Shown here one piece after another: positions 8,368 to 16,606 of a stretch of 64,000 nucleotides of DNA; the first letter of the stretch is position 1; each line of letters begins with the position of its first letter. Origin of the DNA: Streptomyces sp. R28. Its GTDB lineage: Bacteria > Actinomycetota > Actinomycetes > Streptomycetales > Streptomycetaceae. A model generated the notes under the pieces. That model ran no database searches, had not been told where the DNA came from, and worked only from the letters and a program-made list of their open reading frames with translations. Location of the stretch: NCBI RefSeq assembly GCF_041052385.1, contig NZ_CP163439.1, forward strand, positions 4,577,001 through 4,641,000, read 5' to 3'. The position numbers were made by a program, and so were the translations under genes.

Positions 8368-8913
8368 GTGGAGTGCATGAATACGGCATCGACTTCCGCA
8401 CCACCCTCGCCCGCAGCCGCATCGGCGGCGGAGCCGCGCTGGCTCACCGACGATGAGCAGCGCGTATGGCGCTCCTACATCGACGCGGCCACCCTGCTCG
8501 AAGACCACCTGGACCGCCAGCTCCAGCGAGACGCGGGCATGCCGCACGTCTACTACGGTCTGCTGGTCAAGCTGGCCGAGTCCCCGAACCGCAGGCTGCG
8601 GATGACCGAGCTGGCGATGTACGCGAAGATCACCCGCTCCCGTCTCTCGCACGCCATCGCCCGGCTGGAGCGCAACGGCTGGGTCCGGCGCGAGGACTGC
8701 CCCGACGACAAGCGGGGCCAGTTCGCGGTCCTGACCGACGCGGGCTTGGAGGTGCTGCGGGAGACCGCACCGGGCCATGTGGAGGCCGTGCGCCAGGCGG
8801 TGTTCGACCGGCTCACCACCGAACAGCAAAAGGCCCTCGGCGAGATCATGCGGATCGTCGCCGAGGGCCTGCAGCCCAGCGAAGCAGGTGCGGACCTGCC
8901 CTGGCTCCGCTGA
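8368..8913 (+). CDS. MarR-family transcriptional regulator
   Basis: 181-aa winged-helix regulator. The central DNA-binding domain reads LRMTELAMYAKITRSRLSHA followed by the wing VRREDCPDDKRGQFAVLTD, and the C-terminal dimerisation helix ends LQPSEAG. GTG 8368 lies 10-12 bases after AAGGAGAG; ATG 8377 is possible but too far from it. It is divergent from the LigB dioxygenase, which it probably represses through the palindrome at 8288-8307. Confidence 0.9.
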   Translation: MECMNTASTSAPPSPAAASAAEPRWLTDDEQRVWRSYIDAATLLEDHLDRQLQRDAGMPHVYYGLLVKLAESPNRRLRMTELAMYAKITRSRLSHAIARLERNGWVRREDCPDDKRGQFAVLTDAGLEVLRETAPGHVEAVRQAVFDRLTTEQQKALGEIMRIVAEGLQPSEAGADLPWLR

Positions 8914-8953
8914 ACCGCTCATTCAGCAGCGAGCCGGGGCAGGTCCTCAGGGC

Positions 8954-8988
8954 CGTACGTACGGAGCGTCCCCATCCCCGTACGTACG
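8954..8988. terminator. Bidirectional terminator hairpin
   Basis: Eleven-bp perfect stem (cgtacgtacgg at 8954-8964, ccgtacgtacg at 8978-8988) with a 13-base loop, between the convergent marR and MFS genes. Confidence 0.75.
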
Positions 8989-9029
8989 CCTGGTCCCGAA
9001 GGAGTACGACCGTGCGGTCGTCGTCGGCC

Positions 9030-10571
9030 TCAGTGCGCGACGACCGGCACCAGCACCTCGCCCTCGGCGCCCTCCTCGGAGGACGCGACCGCCGTACCGT
9101 CCGGGCGGCCGGCGTTGACGAAGGTCACGACGATCACCGCGGCGAGCACCAGCATGCCGACGGCGAACCAGATCGCGTTGGTGTAGCCGTGCACCATGCC
9201 CTCCAGCTGGACCAGCTGCTGCTGCGAGCGGGAGCTCGCGGAGCCGATGTGGTCGGCGATGTAGGAGGTGGTGGCCGAGGCGGCGATGGTGTTCAGCAGG
9301 GCCGTGCCGATCGCGCCGCCCACCTGCTGCGAGGTGTTGACCATCGCGGAGGCGACACCCGCGTCCCGGGGCTCGACGCCCAGGGTGGCCAAGGACATGG
9401 CCGGCATGAACGCCGTACCCATGCCGAGACCGAGCAGCAGCATCGCGGGCAGGATCGTCGAGGCGTACGACGAGCCGATCTCCAGCTGGGTCATCAGGAG
9501 CATGCCGACCGCGGCGACCAGGAAGCCGGGGCCCATCAGCAGCCGCGCCGGGACGCGGGTCATCAGACGGGTGCCGATCTGGGTCGAGCCGACCATCATG
9601 CCGACGATCATCGGCATGAAGGCGAAGCCGGTCTTGATCGGCGAGTAGCCCTTCACGATCTGCAGGTAGTAGGTCAGGAACAGGAACGTGCCGAACATCG
9701 CGATGATCGCGATACCGAGCGAGAGGTAGATGCCGCCGCGGTTGCGGTCGGTCACCACGCGCAGCGGCAGCAACGGGGCCTTGACCTTGGCCTCGGTGAC
9801 GACGAAGGCGAGCAACAGGACCGCGGAGACGACGAACATGCCCACGGTCACGGAGTCGCCCCAGCCGTCGGACTCGGCGCGGGTGAAGCCGTAGACCAGT
9901 GCGACCAGGCCCAGGGTGGACAGCAGGACGCCGGGGATGTCGAGCGGGTTGCGGTTGCGGCCGCCCTCCGGCTCACGGATGACGAAGTACGCGCCGAACG
10001 CGGCGGCGATCGCGAACGGGATGTTGACGAAGAACGTCCAGCGCCAGTCCATGTACTCGGTCAGCACACCGCCGAGGATGAAGCCGACGGCGCCGCCGCC
10101 ACCGGCGATCGCACCGTAGATACCGAACGCCTTGGCACGCTCCTTGGCGTCCGTGAACATCACGGCGAGCAGCGAGAGCGCGGCGGGCGCGAGCAGCGCG
10201 CCGAAGACACCCTGCAGGGCGCGGGCGCCGAACATCATCGCCTCGTTGGTGGCCGCACCGCCGAGCGCGGAGGCGCCGGCGAAGCCGACGAGACCGACGA
10301 CGAAGGCGTTCTTACGGCCCCACAGGTCGGCTATCCGGCCGCCGAACAGCAGCAGACCACCGAAGGCGAGCGCGTAGGCCGTGACGACCCACTGACGGTT
10401 GCCGTCCGAGATGCCCAGGTCCTGCTGGGCGGAGGGCAGGGCGATGTTCACGATGGTCGCGTCGAGGACGACCATCAGCTGGGCGAGCGCGATGAAGACG
10501 AGCGCTTTCCAGCGGTTGGAATCGGCGGCACCGAGGGTGCTGCCTGGAGCCTTTGCGGCTGTTTCGGACAT
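9030..10571 (-). CDS. DHA2-family MFS drug efflux transporter
   Basis: 513-aa, 14-helix exporter. TM1 shows VVLDATIVNIALPSAQ, motif A is GGRIADLWGRKN and motif C is AGGGGAVGFILGGVLTEY. The start MSETAAKAPG (10571) matches the usual short cytosolic leader; longer in-frame starts would enter the intergenic region. The TetR gene upstream is on the same strand and ends about 120 bases away, so the two probably share the promoter carrying twin operators. This is a typical autoregulated drug-export pair; the substrate is not predictable. Confidence 0.92.
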   Translation of the reverse strand: MSETAAKAPGSTLGAADSNRWKALVFIALAQLMVVLDATIVNIALPSAQQDLGISDGNRQWVVTAYALAFGGLLLFGGRIADLWGRKNAFVVGLVGFAGASALGGAATNEAMMFGARALQGVFGALLAPAALSLLAVMFTDAKERAKAFGIYGAIAGGGGAVGFILGGVLTEYMDWRWTFFVNIPFAIAAAFGAYFVIREPEGGRNRNPLDIPGVLLSTLGLVALVYGFTRAESDGWGDSVTVGMFVVSAVLLLAFVVTEAKVKAPLLPLRVVTDRNRGGIYLSLGIAIIAMFGTFLFLTYYLQIVKGYSPIKTGFAFMPMIVGMMVGSTQIGTRLMTRVPARLLMGPGFLVAAVGMLLMTQLEIGSSYASTILPAMLLLGLGMGTAFMPAMSLATLGVEPRDAGVASAMVNTSQQVGGAIGTALLNTIAASATTSYIADHIGSASSRSQQQLVQLEGMVHGYTNAIWFAVGMLVLAAVIVVTFVNAGRPDGTAVASSEEGAEGEVLVPVVAH

Positions 10572-10690
10572 GGGGGTACCCACTTCGGGACTTCGTGACG
10601 GAAAAAGAGTGTCTAAAGGGGACGGCTCGTCGGCTGTGACGGCCGGTGAGATGGGGTGTGGTGACTGCTGTGGTGCGCTGAACTGATCGG

Positions 10691-11335
10691 TCAGGTCTGG
10701 CGCAGGTCCTCCATGGTCATCGCCGTGCCCGGCAGGACGGAACGGGCCGGGGCCCGCAGCCCGTCCAGGAACAGCTGCAGATAGCGGTGGACGAAGCGGT
10801 CGGCGATGTCGCACCCGGTCCCGGCCGGAGGCCGGCTGAGCTGGGCCACGCCGAGCATGACGTCGCCGACATCCACGTCGGGGCGGAGCTGGCCGGCCGC
10901 CTTGGCGCGGCCCATGATCTCCCCGACGAGCTGCTCGACCCGCTCGCGTGCGGCTTCCAGATCCGGGTGGTTCTTGTCGAAGGTGCTCTGGACCATCGGG
11001 CACAGCGCGCTGATCCGCTCGTCGGCGGCGGCGTGCACAAAACGCTCCAGAGCCTCGAAGGCATCCCCGGTCTCCGCGAGCGCGAGTTCGGCCACCGCCA
11101 CCGTACGGTCCATGACGGAGCAGACGACCTCGCGGACCAGCGCGTCGCGGTCGGGGAAGTTGCGGTACACCGTGGCATTGCCGACGCCGGCCCGGCGGGC
11201 GATCTCGTCGAGCGGCACATCGGGGCCGAACTCGACGAACATCTCCCGGGCGGCGGTGACGATCCGCTCCCGGTTGCGCAGGGCGTCGGCGCGCGGCCGG
11301 GTCGCCTTGCGCGCTACGGGGGTCGCGGTCTGCAC
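10691..11335 (-). CDS. TetR-family repressor of the adjacent efflux pump
   Basis: 214 aa. The HTH lies at residues about 14-60 (IARRAGVGNATVYRNFPDRD) with a TetR_C helical domain after it. GTG 11335 is chosen because AGGAG stands 6 bases before it; a longer ATG start (11398) would put the operators inside the gene. Co-directional with the MFS gene downstream. Two identical-type palindromes lie 30-90 bases upstream and fit autoregulation. Confidence 0.88.
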   Translation of the reverse strand: MQTATPVARKATRPRADALRNRERIVTAAREMFVEFGPDVPLDEIARRAGVGNATVYRNFPDRDALVREVVCSVMDRTVAVAELALAETGDAFEALERFVHAAADERISALCPMVQSTFDKNHPDLEAARERVEQLVGEIMGRAKAAGQLRPDVDVGDVMLGVAQLSRPPAGTGCDIADRFVHRYLQLFLDGLRAPARSVLPGTAMTMEDLRQT

Positions 11336-11368
11336 GGCGTACTCCTGAGTTCCAGTGAGGGGCGATCC

Positions 11369-11423
11369 GGGGAAGGTGTCCCCGTTTCGCTCGGACACAT
11401 GGCTAAACGGGGAAGGGGTCCCC
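11369..11423. promoter_or_regulatory. Twin palindromic TetR-type operators
   Basis: GGGGA-N5-TCCCC occurs at 11369-11383 and again at 11409-11423. The surrounding 17 bases differ at one position and the copies are spaced exactly 40 bases, so they face the same side of the helix. Flanking TCCCCGTTT and AAACGGGGA also make a larger dyad. They sit directly before the tetR start. Confidence 0.7.
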
Positions 11424-11594
11424 GGTTATTTCCCGCCTTCCGAAAAGTTTCATGTGACCTGAATCACAAGCGCGGTGTTCCAAGAACCCACGTTCGGTCT
11501 CCTCCAGCGCGCGCCCGCGCATCCCTCGACACAGGGTGATCGAGAGGGTGCAGCACGCGGTCCGGCGGGCTGCCATGGACTGAAGGGCCCATGC

Positions 11595-12875
11595 ATGCAG
11601 CCAAGCCTTCGGATACGCCCCCGCCGTGTGGCCGCCCTCGCCTCCGTGACCGCCCTGACCCTGGCGGTCGGCACCTCGGCAGGCACCGGGCACCACACGG
11701 CGGGCACCCCGACGGCGACCGGAGCGGGCCCGATCTCGCTGGCCCGCTCCTCCCCTCTCGGCCCCTGCATGATCAGCGGCCGCCCGACGGTCCAGATGTC
11801 GGAGGGCGTACCGACACCGCGCGGCTACGCCCGCTCCATCGGCACCGTCCGCGCCCTCACCCTGATGGTCGACTTCCCCGACTCGCCCGGCCCCGGCAGC
11901 GCGCTCGACCGTTTCGCGGAGTTCTTCCCGAAGACCCAGGAGTGGTTCCGCACCAGCTCCTACGGCCGCCTCGACTACCACCCCCGGACCCCGATCTCCG
12001 GCTGGCTGCGCATGCCCAAGTCCTTCAGGGCGTACGGCATAGAGCGCGGCGCGCCCTTCGACCCCGGGTACCGGGAACTGGTCCAGGACATCGTGGCCGC
12101 GGCCGATCCCAAGGTGGACTTCCGCTCGTACGACTTCCTGAACGTGCTGGTGACGCCGAACGCCGGACCGTCGGCCCTGGACACGGTCCTGTCGGTGTCC
12201 TTCGCCGGCAACATGGAGGCCCCGGTGGCCGACGGCGTCTCGGTGGCCAACGCCTCCTTCGTCTACTCCCGCCAGGACGACGGCTCCGGCACCTACCACC
12301 GCACCGGCTACCGGGTCCTCCCCCACGAGAACGGCCACGTCTTCGGCCTCCCGGACCTCTACACCGCCGAGGGCGGGGGCGCGGTCGGCCACTGGGACAT
12401 CATGAGCGAGGACTGGGGGTCCAACAACGACCTGCTCGGCTGGCACAAGTGGAAACTGGGCTGGCTGGACGCGGCGCAGGTACGGTGCGCGGCCCACACC
12501 GGGACCTCCGAGTACGCCCTGACCCCGCTGGCCCTCAAGGGCGGCCCGAAGCTGGTGTTCGTGCCGCTGAACAGCCGCAGCGGCTACGCCGTCGAACTGC
12601 GCACCCGCGAGGGCAACGACGAGACCGTGTGCCGCCCCGGCGTCCTGATCTACAAGGTCGACGCCGACGTGGACACCGGGATGGGCCCGGTGAAGGTCCA
12701 CGACTCCCAAGAGGACAGCGCCGGCTGCACCCGCAGCCCGAACGTCCACGCCGAACTGTCGGACGCCACGTTCGTGCCGGGGGAGGAATTCCGGGATGCG
12801 AAGCGGGGGGTGCGGATTGCGGTGGTGGGAGCGGAGGTGGGGGGTGCGTATCGGGTGCGGGTGACTCGGGAGTAG
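11595..12875 (+). CDS. Secreted M6-like zinc metalloprotease
   Basis: 426-aa exported protein. The N-terminus has arginines then a hydrophobic stretch (VAALASVTALTLAVGTSAG), a Sec or Tat-like signal with likely cleavage near residue 30. The zinc motif HENGHVFGLPDLY is an HExxH with the G-x-x-D extension seen in M6/immune-inhibitor-A-type peptidases. GHWDIMSEDW after it corresponds to the Met-turn region. ATG 11595 places the signal peptide at the N-terminus; the upstream in-frame extension lacks signal character. It is monocistronic, and the substrate is unknown. Confidence 0.85.
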   Translation: MQPSLRIRPRRVAALASVTALTLAVGTSAGTGHHTAGTPTATGAGPISLARSSPLGPCMISGRPTVQMSEGVPTPRGYARSIGTVRALTLMVDFPDSPGPGSALDRFAEFFPKTQEWFRTSSYGRLDYHPRTPISGWLRMPKSFRAYGIERGAPFDPGYRELVQDIVAAADPKVDFRSYDFLNVLVTPNAGPSALDTVLSVSFAGNMEAPVADGVSVANASFVYSRQDDGSGTYHRTGYRVLPHENGHVFGLPDLYTAEGGGAVGHWDIMSEDWGSNNDLLGWHKWKLGWLDAAQVRCAAHTGTSEYALTPLALKGGPKLVFVPLNSRSGYAVELRTREGNDETVCRPGVLIYKVDADVDTGMGPVKVHDSQEDSAGCTRSPNVHAELSDATFVPGEEFRDAKRGVRIAVVGAEVGGAYRVRVTRE

Positions 12876-13048
12876 GGGTGGAGGAGGGCTGCGGGCGTGG
12901 GGTGCGGGGGCGTACGGCTTGGTCGCCGGGCGTGGGGTGCGGGTGCGGGTGCGGGGTGTCGAGTACGCGCGGGTCGGTCGACGTCGCCGTACGCGGGCGT
13001 GGGTCGCATTACGGTTAGGCCTGCTGAGACCGCCGTACCGGAGAGCCG

Positions 13049-14731
13049 ATGCCCGCGAAGACGACCATGGACGCCGCCCCTGCCGTACCGGCGGAGGCGG
13101 GGACGCCGTTGATCCGTGGCGTCGCGGTACTGCGGCAGCTGACCGAGGCCGACGGCACGCTGAGCGCGAGCGGACTGGAGCGGGCCACCGGACTGGCCCG
13201 TTCCACGGTGGACCGTATCGCGTCCACGCTCGCGCGCATGGGGTACGTCCGTCTCGACGGCCGCGACGTCGTCCTCGCGCCCCGCGTGATGGAACTGGGC
13301 AACGCCTACCTGGCCGCCCTGGGCCTGCCCGCCCTCCTCTCCTCCCACGCGGACGCGCTCGCCGACGAGTTGGACGAGTCGGTGTCGTTGGCCGTCGCCG
13401 ACCGCGACGGCGTCCGCTTCATCCACCAGGCGACCCGCCGCCGCGCGATGGCCCTCAGCTTCCGCATCGGCGACCTGCTCCCGGCCGAACGCACCGCGCC
13501 GGGCCCGCTGTTCGCGACGGAGTGGACGGACACGGAGTGGCACGCCTGGCGCGAGCGCCGGGCGGCGGACCCGCAGGACCGGGACTTTCCCGCCGTACCG
13601 CCCCGGGAACACGCCTCGCCCGACGAGGACTTCGAGCGCCGGGCGCAGCGCGCACACAAGGACGGCTGGGCGCTGGACGACCAGTTGATCGAGCCGGGGC
13701 TGGTGGCCGTATCGGTACCGGTACGGGATCCCCGCGCGGGCGGCCGTATCGCCTGCGTGGCGAACGTGGTCAGCCACACCAGCCGCCACACCGCCGCGAA
13801 CCTGCGCGACACGCTCCTCCCCCGCCTGCGCGCGGCGGTGGCGAAGATGGAACGCGAGCTGCGCGAGGCACCGCAGCCGCAGTCCGGGGCGGCGCCGGCG
13901 GGCCTGGCGATCTGGACGGGCGCCTCCAAGCAGGAACTGGGCCGGGAGTTCGTCGAGTCGTTGGCGCGCGGGCTGACCGTACTGACCGCCTTCGGAGAGG
14001 GCCGGGCCGAGCTGACGCTCACGGACGTGGCCCGCGCGACGGGCCTGGCACGGGCCACGGCACGCAGGGCACTCATCACCTACGAGCATCTGGGCCTGGT
14101 ACGCCAGTCGGGCAACCGGGGCTTCACGTTGACCCCGCGCGTACTGTCGCTGGGCTACCCGCCCCTGTCCCGCACGTCCCTGTCCCAGATCGCGACCCCG
14201 CACCTGGCCGAACTCGCCGACCGGGTCCACGAGTCGGCATCCTTGGCGGTGCTCACCCCGTCCGGCGAGGAGATCCAGTACATGGCCCGGGCCGCCACCA
14301 GCCGCGTGATGAGCGTCAACATCACGATCGGCACGCGGCTGCCGGCGTATGCGACATCACTGGGCCGGGTGCTGCTGGCGGATGTCCCGCCCGGGGAACG
14401 GCGGCTGGCCACCGCCCTGGGCGAACTGCACCCGCTGACCCCCCGTACGATCACCGACCCCTCGGCCCTCGCAACGATGCTGGAGGAAGTCCGCGAGCGC
14501 GGATACGCCCTGGTCGACGAGGAGTTGGAGGAGGGCCTGCGGTCGGTGGCGGTACCGGTCCGGGACCGGACGGGCCGGGTGGTCGCCGCGGTGAACGTGG
14601 CGATGCACGCGGCGCGGCGGTCGGTGGAGGAGTGCGTGCGCGAGGTGCTGCCGGAGCTGGTGGAGACGGCTGGGCGGGTGGAGGGGGACCTGGGGGTGGC
14701 GGGTCGATTCACACGGGTTCCGGTCTCCTGA
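13049..14731 (+). CDS. Double-length IclR-family regulator (two fused IclR modules)
   Basis: 560 aa, twice the family length. The first module has an HTH at about 23-75 (LERATGLARSTVDRIASTLA) and an effector domain ending near 275. After a linker (about 280-300) a second HTH (about 315-370, DVARATGLARATARRALITY) and effector domain (about 380-545) follow. Both halves keep the recognisable IclR ligand fold blocks (SVAVPVRD / VSVPVRD). One chain would thus carry a pseudo-dimer, as in some PcaR/PobR-type aromatic regulators. No catabolic operon is adjacent, so the ligand is unknown. The 173 bases upstream are G-rich with nothing recognisable. Confidence 0.9.
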   Translation: MPAKTTMDAAPAVPAEAGTPLIRGVAVLRQLTEADGTLSASGLERATGLARSTVDRIASTLARMGYVRLDGRDVVLAPRVMELGNAYLAALGLPALLSSHADALADELDESVSLAVADRDGVRFIHQATRRRAMALSFRIGDLLPAERTAPGPLFATEWTDTEWHAWRERRAADPQDRDFPAVPPREHASPDEDFERRAQRAHKDGWALDDQLIEPGLVAVSVPVRDPRAGGRIACVANVVSHTSRHTAANLRDTLLPRLRAAVAKMERELREAPQPQSGAAPAGLAIWTGASKQELGREFVESLARGLTVLTAFGEGRAELTLTDVARATGLARATARRALITYEHLGLVRQSGNRGFTLTPRVLSLGYPPLSRTSLSQIATPHLAELADRVHESASLAVLTPSGEEIQYMARAATSRVMSVNITIGTRLPAYATSLGRVLLADVPPGERRLATALGELHPLTPRTITDPSALATMLEEVRERGYALVDEELEEGLRSVAVPVRDRTGRVVAAVNVAMHAARRSVEECVREVLPELVETAGRVEGDLGVAGRFTRVPVS

Positions 14732-14811
14732 GGCCTTTCTCGAGACGTCCTTTTCAGGAGCCCCTTCTCCCGAGGTCCATCCCCTGGGGCCGTCCCCTGG
14801 AGCCTTGAGCT

Positions 14812-15402
14812 TCACCCCTCGTACGGCCTGACGGCACGGCCCTCACGCAGGGTCAGCCCCCACCAGGCGAGCTGGTCCAGCAGCACGGCGGCGGCCTTGG
14901 CGGTGCCGTCCTGGTCGTACGGGCGCCCCTCGTCGTCGAACTGCTCCCAGGCCATGTGGAAGCTGACCGTGTCGCGCAGGGTGACGGCGTGCAACTCGGC
15001 GAAGACCTGCCGCAGCTGCTCCACCGCCCGCTGCCCGCCGGCCATACCCCCGTACGAGACGAACCCGACCGGCTTGGCCCGCCACTCCCGGTAGACGTAG
15101 TCGATGGCCAGCTTCAGCGCGGCGGGGTACCCATGGTTGTACTCGGGCGTGACGACAACGAACCCATCGAGCCCACCGATGCGCTCGGCCAACGTCGGGG
15201 CACCGTCGTCAGGGGCGCCGGTCTGCTCCAGGGTGAGCTTGAGTTCAGCGGCGAGAGCGGGTTCGGACAGGTCGATGACGTGCGTCTCCATGTCGTCACG
15301 CCGACCGATCTCGGAGACGAACCAACGGGAGACCTTGTCGGCGAAACGACCGGGACGGACGCTGCCGATCATTACGCCGATCTTGAGTGGGGGCTGGGAC
15401 AT
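14812..15402 (-). CDS. NADPH-dependent FMN reductase
   Basis: 196-aa flavodoxin-fold oxidoreductase. The phosphate-binding loop for FMN is IGSVRPGRFADKV and the second flavin contact is VVTPEYNHGYPAALKLAIDY, both diagnostic of the FMN_red (NAD(P)H-quinone/azo/chromate reductase) family. ATG 15402 matches the family start (MSQPPLKIGVMIGS). A SoxR box within a 19-bp-spacer promoter stands 66 bases upstream, matching the S. coelicolor SoxR regulon, which includes an FMN reductase of this kind (SCO2478). The product probably handles redox-active quinones or antibiotics. Confidence 0.93.
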   Translation of the reverse strand: MSQPPLKIGVMIGSVRPGRFADKVSRWFVSEIGRRDDMETHVIDLSEPALAAELKLTLEQTGAPDDGAPTLAERIGGLDGFVVVTPEYNHGYPAALKLAIDYVYREWRAKPVGFVSYGGMAGGQRAVEQLRQVFAELHAVTLRDTVSFHMAWEQFDDEGRPYDQDGTAKAAAVLLDQLAWWGLTLREGRAVRPYEG

Positions 15403-15467
15403 GGAGGTGCCTCGATTCCGAGTAGCCGAGAAAGTCCGCGATCGGCCCTGAATGGGCCCGCACAAGC

Positions 15468-15498
15468 AACGTAAAATCTCAAGTTAACTTGAGGTCAA
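15468..15498 (-). promoter_or_regulatory. SoxR-controlled promoter with 19-bp spacer
   Basis: On the minus strand -35 TTGACC (15498-15493) and -10 TACGTT (15473-15468) are 19 bp apart. The spacer contains most of the perfect 16-bp palindrome CTCAAGTTAACTTGAG (15478-15493), identical to the core of the soxS SoxR box. An over-long spacer under-twisted by the regulator is the hallmark of MerR-type activation. Confidence 0.92.
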
Positions 15499-15903
15499 GC
15501 GGGGCCGGGGAAGACCCGGAGACGGCCGAAGGCGACCGAGGAAGACCGAAGAAGACCGAAGAGGCACGCCGCCGATCACCGACAACCGAGGCGAACGACG
15601 AGACACGGATCCGTGCCTTCGTGGGATCTGTCGGAAATTCCGTCATCGCAGCTCAGGCCTCATGCCATGCGACGCCCCCAAACGCCGCAGCGCTGAATTC
15701 CAAACGCCTCTGCCGTGTTTTTGCAGCTCACGACCCGTGTCGCACTCGGCAAAACGAGGCGTGACACACCGCAACCTGTGCACGCCCGCGATAGCAGGGC
15801 GCCCCAGCTGGCCGCCCGCGCCTGGCGCTCTGAGGGTGAGGGGCTCACCCATAGGAGGGCACACCACTTGCTACTTGAATAGCTATCTGCGCAGTCTTGC
15901 TGT
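15499..15903. other. Gene-free interval with a candidate operator
   Basis: No coding region is convincing. Near its right end gcta-cttgaa-tagc (15870-15883) is an inverted repeat in an AT-richer patch just before the Nudix-like gene and probably marks its promoter or operator. The interval lies where backbone meets island. Confidence 0.5.
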
Positions 15904-16365
15904 GTGCCCACTTACTCCAACCCACAGCAGCCCATCGACCGCCGCGTCCGCCTGCTCCTCCTCGATGACCAGGACCGCCTAATGCTGTGCGGCGGTTGCT
16001 GCAGCGGCTGGACTATCCCTCAACTATGGCTCGCTCCCGGCACCGACTTTCGAGACGGAGCCGCTCACTACCTCGCCGAACGGCTTCGCATCACCAACCC
16101 CCGCTTCGGATCTGTCTATGGAGTCCTTGAAACACAGGATCCCAACTGTTGGGAGCACGACCGCCACACCATTTCACACGTATTGATCGTGAGGATCAGT
16201 TCTGACGAGTCCGATGCGCTTCAGGCAACTTCTCGGACACATGCCAGGTGGGGACTCGGCGAACTCAAGTCCCGTTACCGGGAAGTCTCGCCAGAGGGAG
16301 TCGTCCCCCTCGCCTCAGGCTACGTAGAGGGGTGGCTTCCCGATGGCCCCATCTCTCTCCACTAA
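15904..16365 (+). CDS. Nudix-like protein with a degenerate Nudix box
   Basis: 153 aa beginning at GTG 15904. The layout follows actinobacterial Nudix proteins: RRVRLLLLDDQDRLML, then LWLAPGTDFRDGAAHYLAERL and a C-terminal helix with SGYVEGW. The box normally reads GX5EX7REUXEEXGU; here the REUXEE core is absent, so pyrophosphohydrolase activity is doubtful. There is no clear ribosome-binding site and translation may be nearly leaderless. A single gene between the backbone and the IS5 remnant, it may be island cargo. Confidence 0.55.
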   Translation: MPTYSNPQQPIDRRVRLLLLDDQDRLMLCGGCCSGWTIPQLWLAPGTDFRDGAAHYLAERLRITNPRFGSVYGVLETQDPNCWEHDRHTISHVLIVRISSDESDALQATSRTHARWGLGELKSRYREVSPEGVVPLASGYVEGWLPDGPISLH

Positions 16366-16418
16366 GGCCTACTCTGCAAATGATTCATGACGCACGGGGT
16401 GACTTGCTGGCTTTTGCA

Positions 16419-16580
16419 TCACCCGGCGAAGGCGAGGTTGCACAGGCGGACGAGGCCATGCGTGACGTGGTGAACTCCCTCTCCCTTCAGGCGGAAGTCG
16501 CGAAGAATCTTCCAGGTCTCGATCGGGGCGAAGGCGTGTTCGACGCGGGCGCGGACCTTACGGTTGGAGGCGTTGTCCCT
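16419..16580 (-). pseudogene. IS5-family transposase C-terminal remnant
   Basis: Encodes only the last 50 or so residues of an IS5-type DDE transposase: KVRARVEHAF, then TWKILRDFRLKG and a VHH...LVRLCNLAFAG end, ending at an intact stop. The rest of the element is gone. It lies 27 bases from the dpdD stop and marks the left edge of the Dpd island. Confidence 0.8.
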
Positions 16581-16606
16581 ACTTCCAGACGAAGAGTGCG
16601 ACAGAC

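Noticed and set aside
8466..10598. A 710-codon open frame on the plus strand across marR and the MFS gene
   Set aside because: It is the G+C-driven opposite-strand shadow of the efflux gene. The minus-strand product has clear transporter motifs.
15499..15903. Small minus-strand frames between the FMN reductase and the Nudix-like gene
   Set aside because: They lack ribosome-binding sites, codon bias and any recognisable motif.
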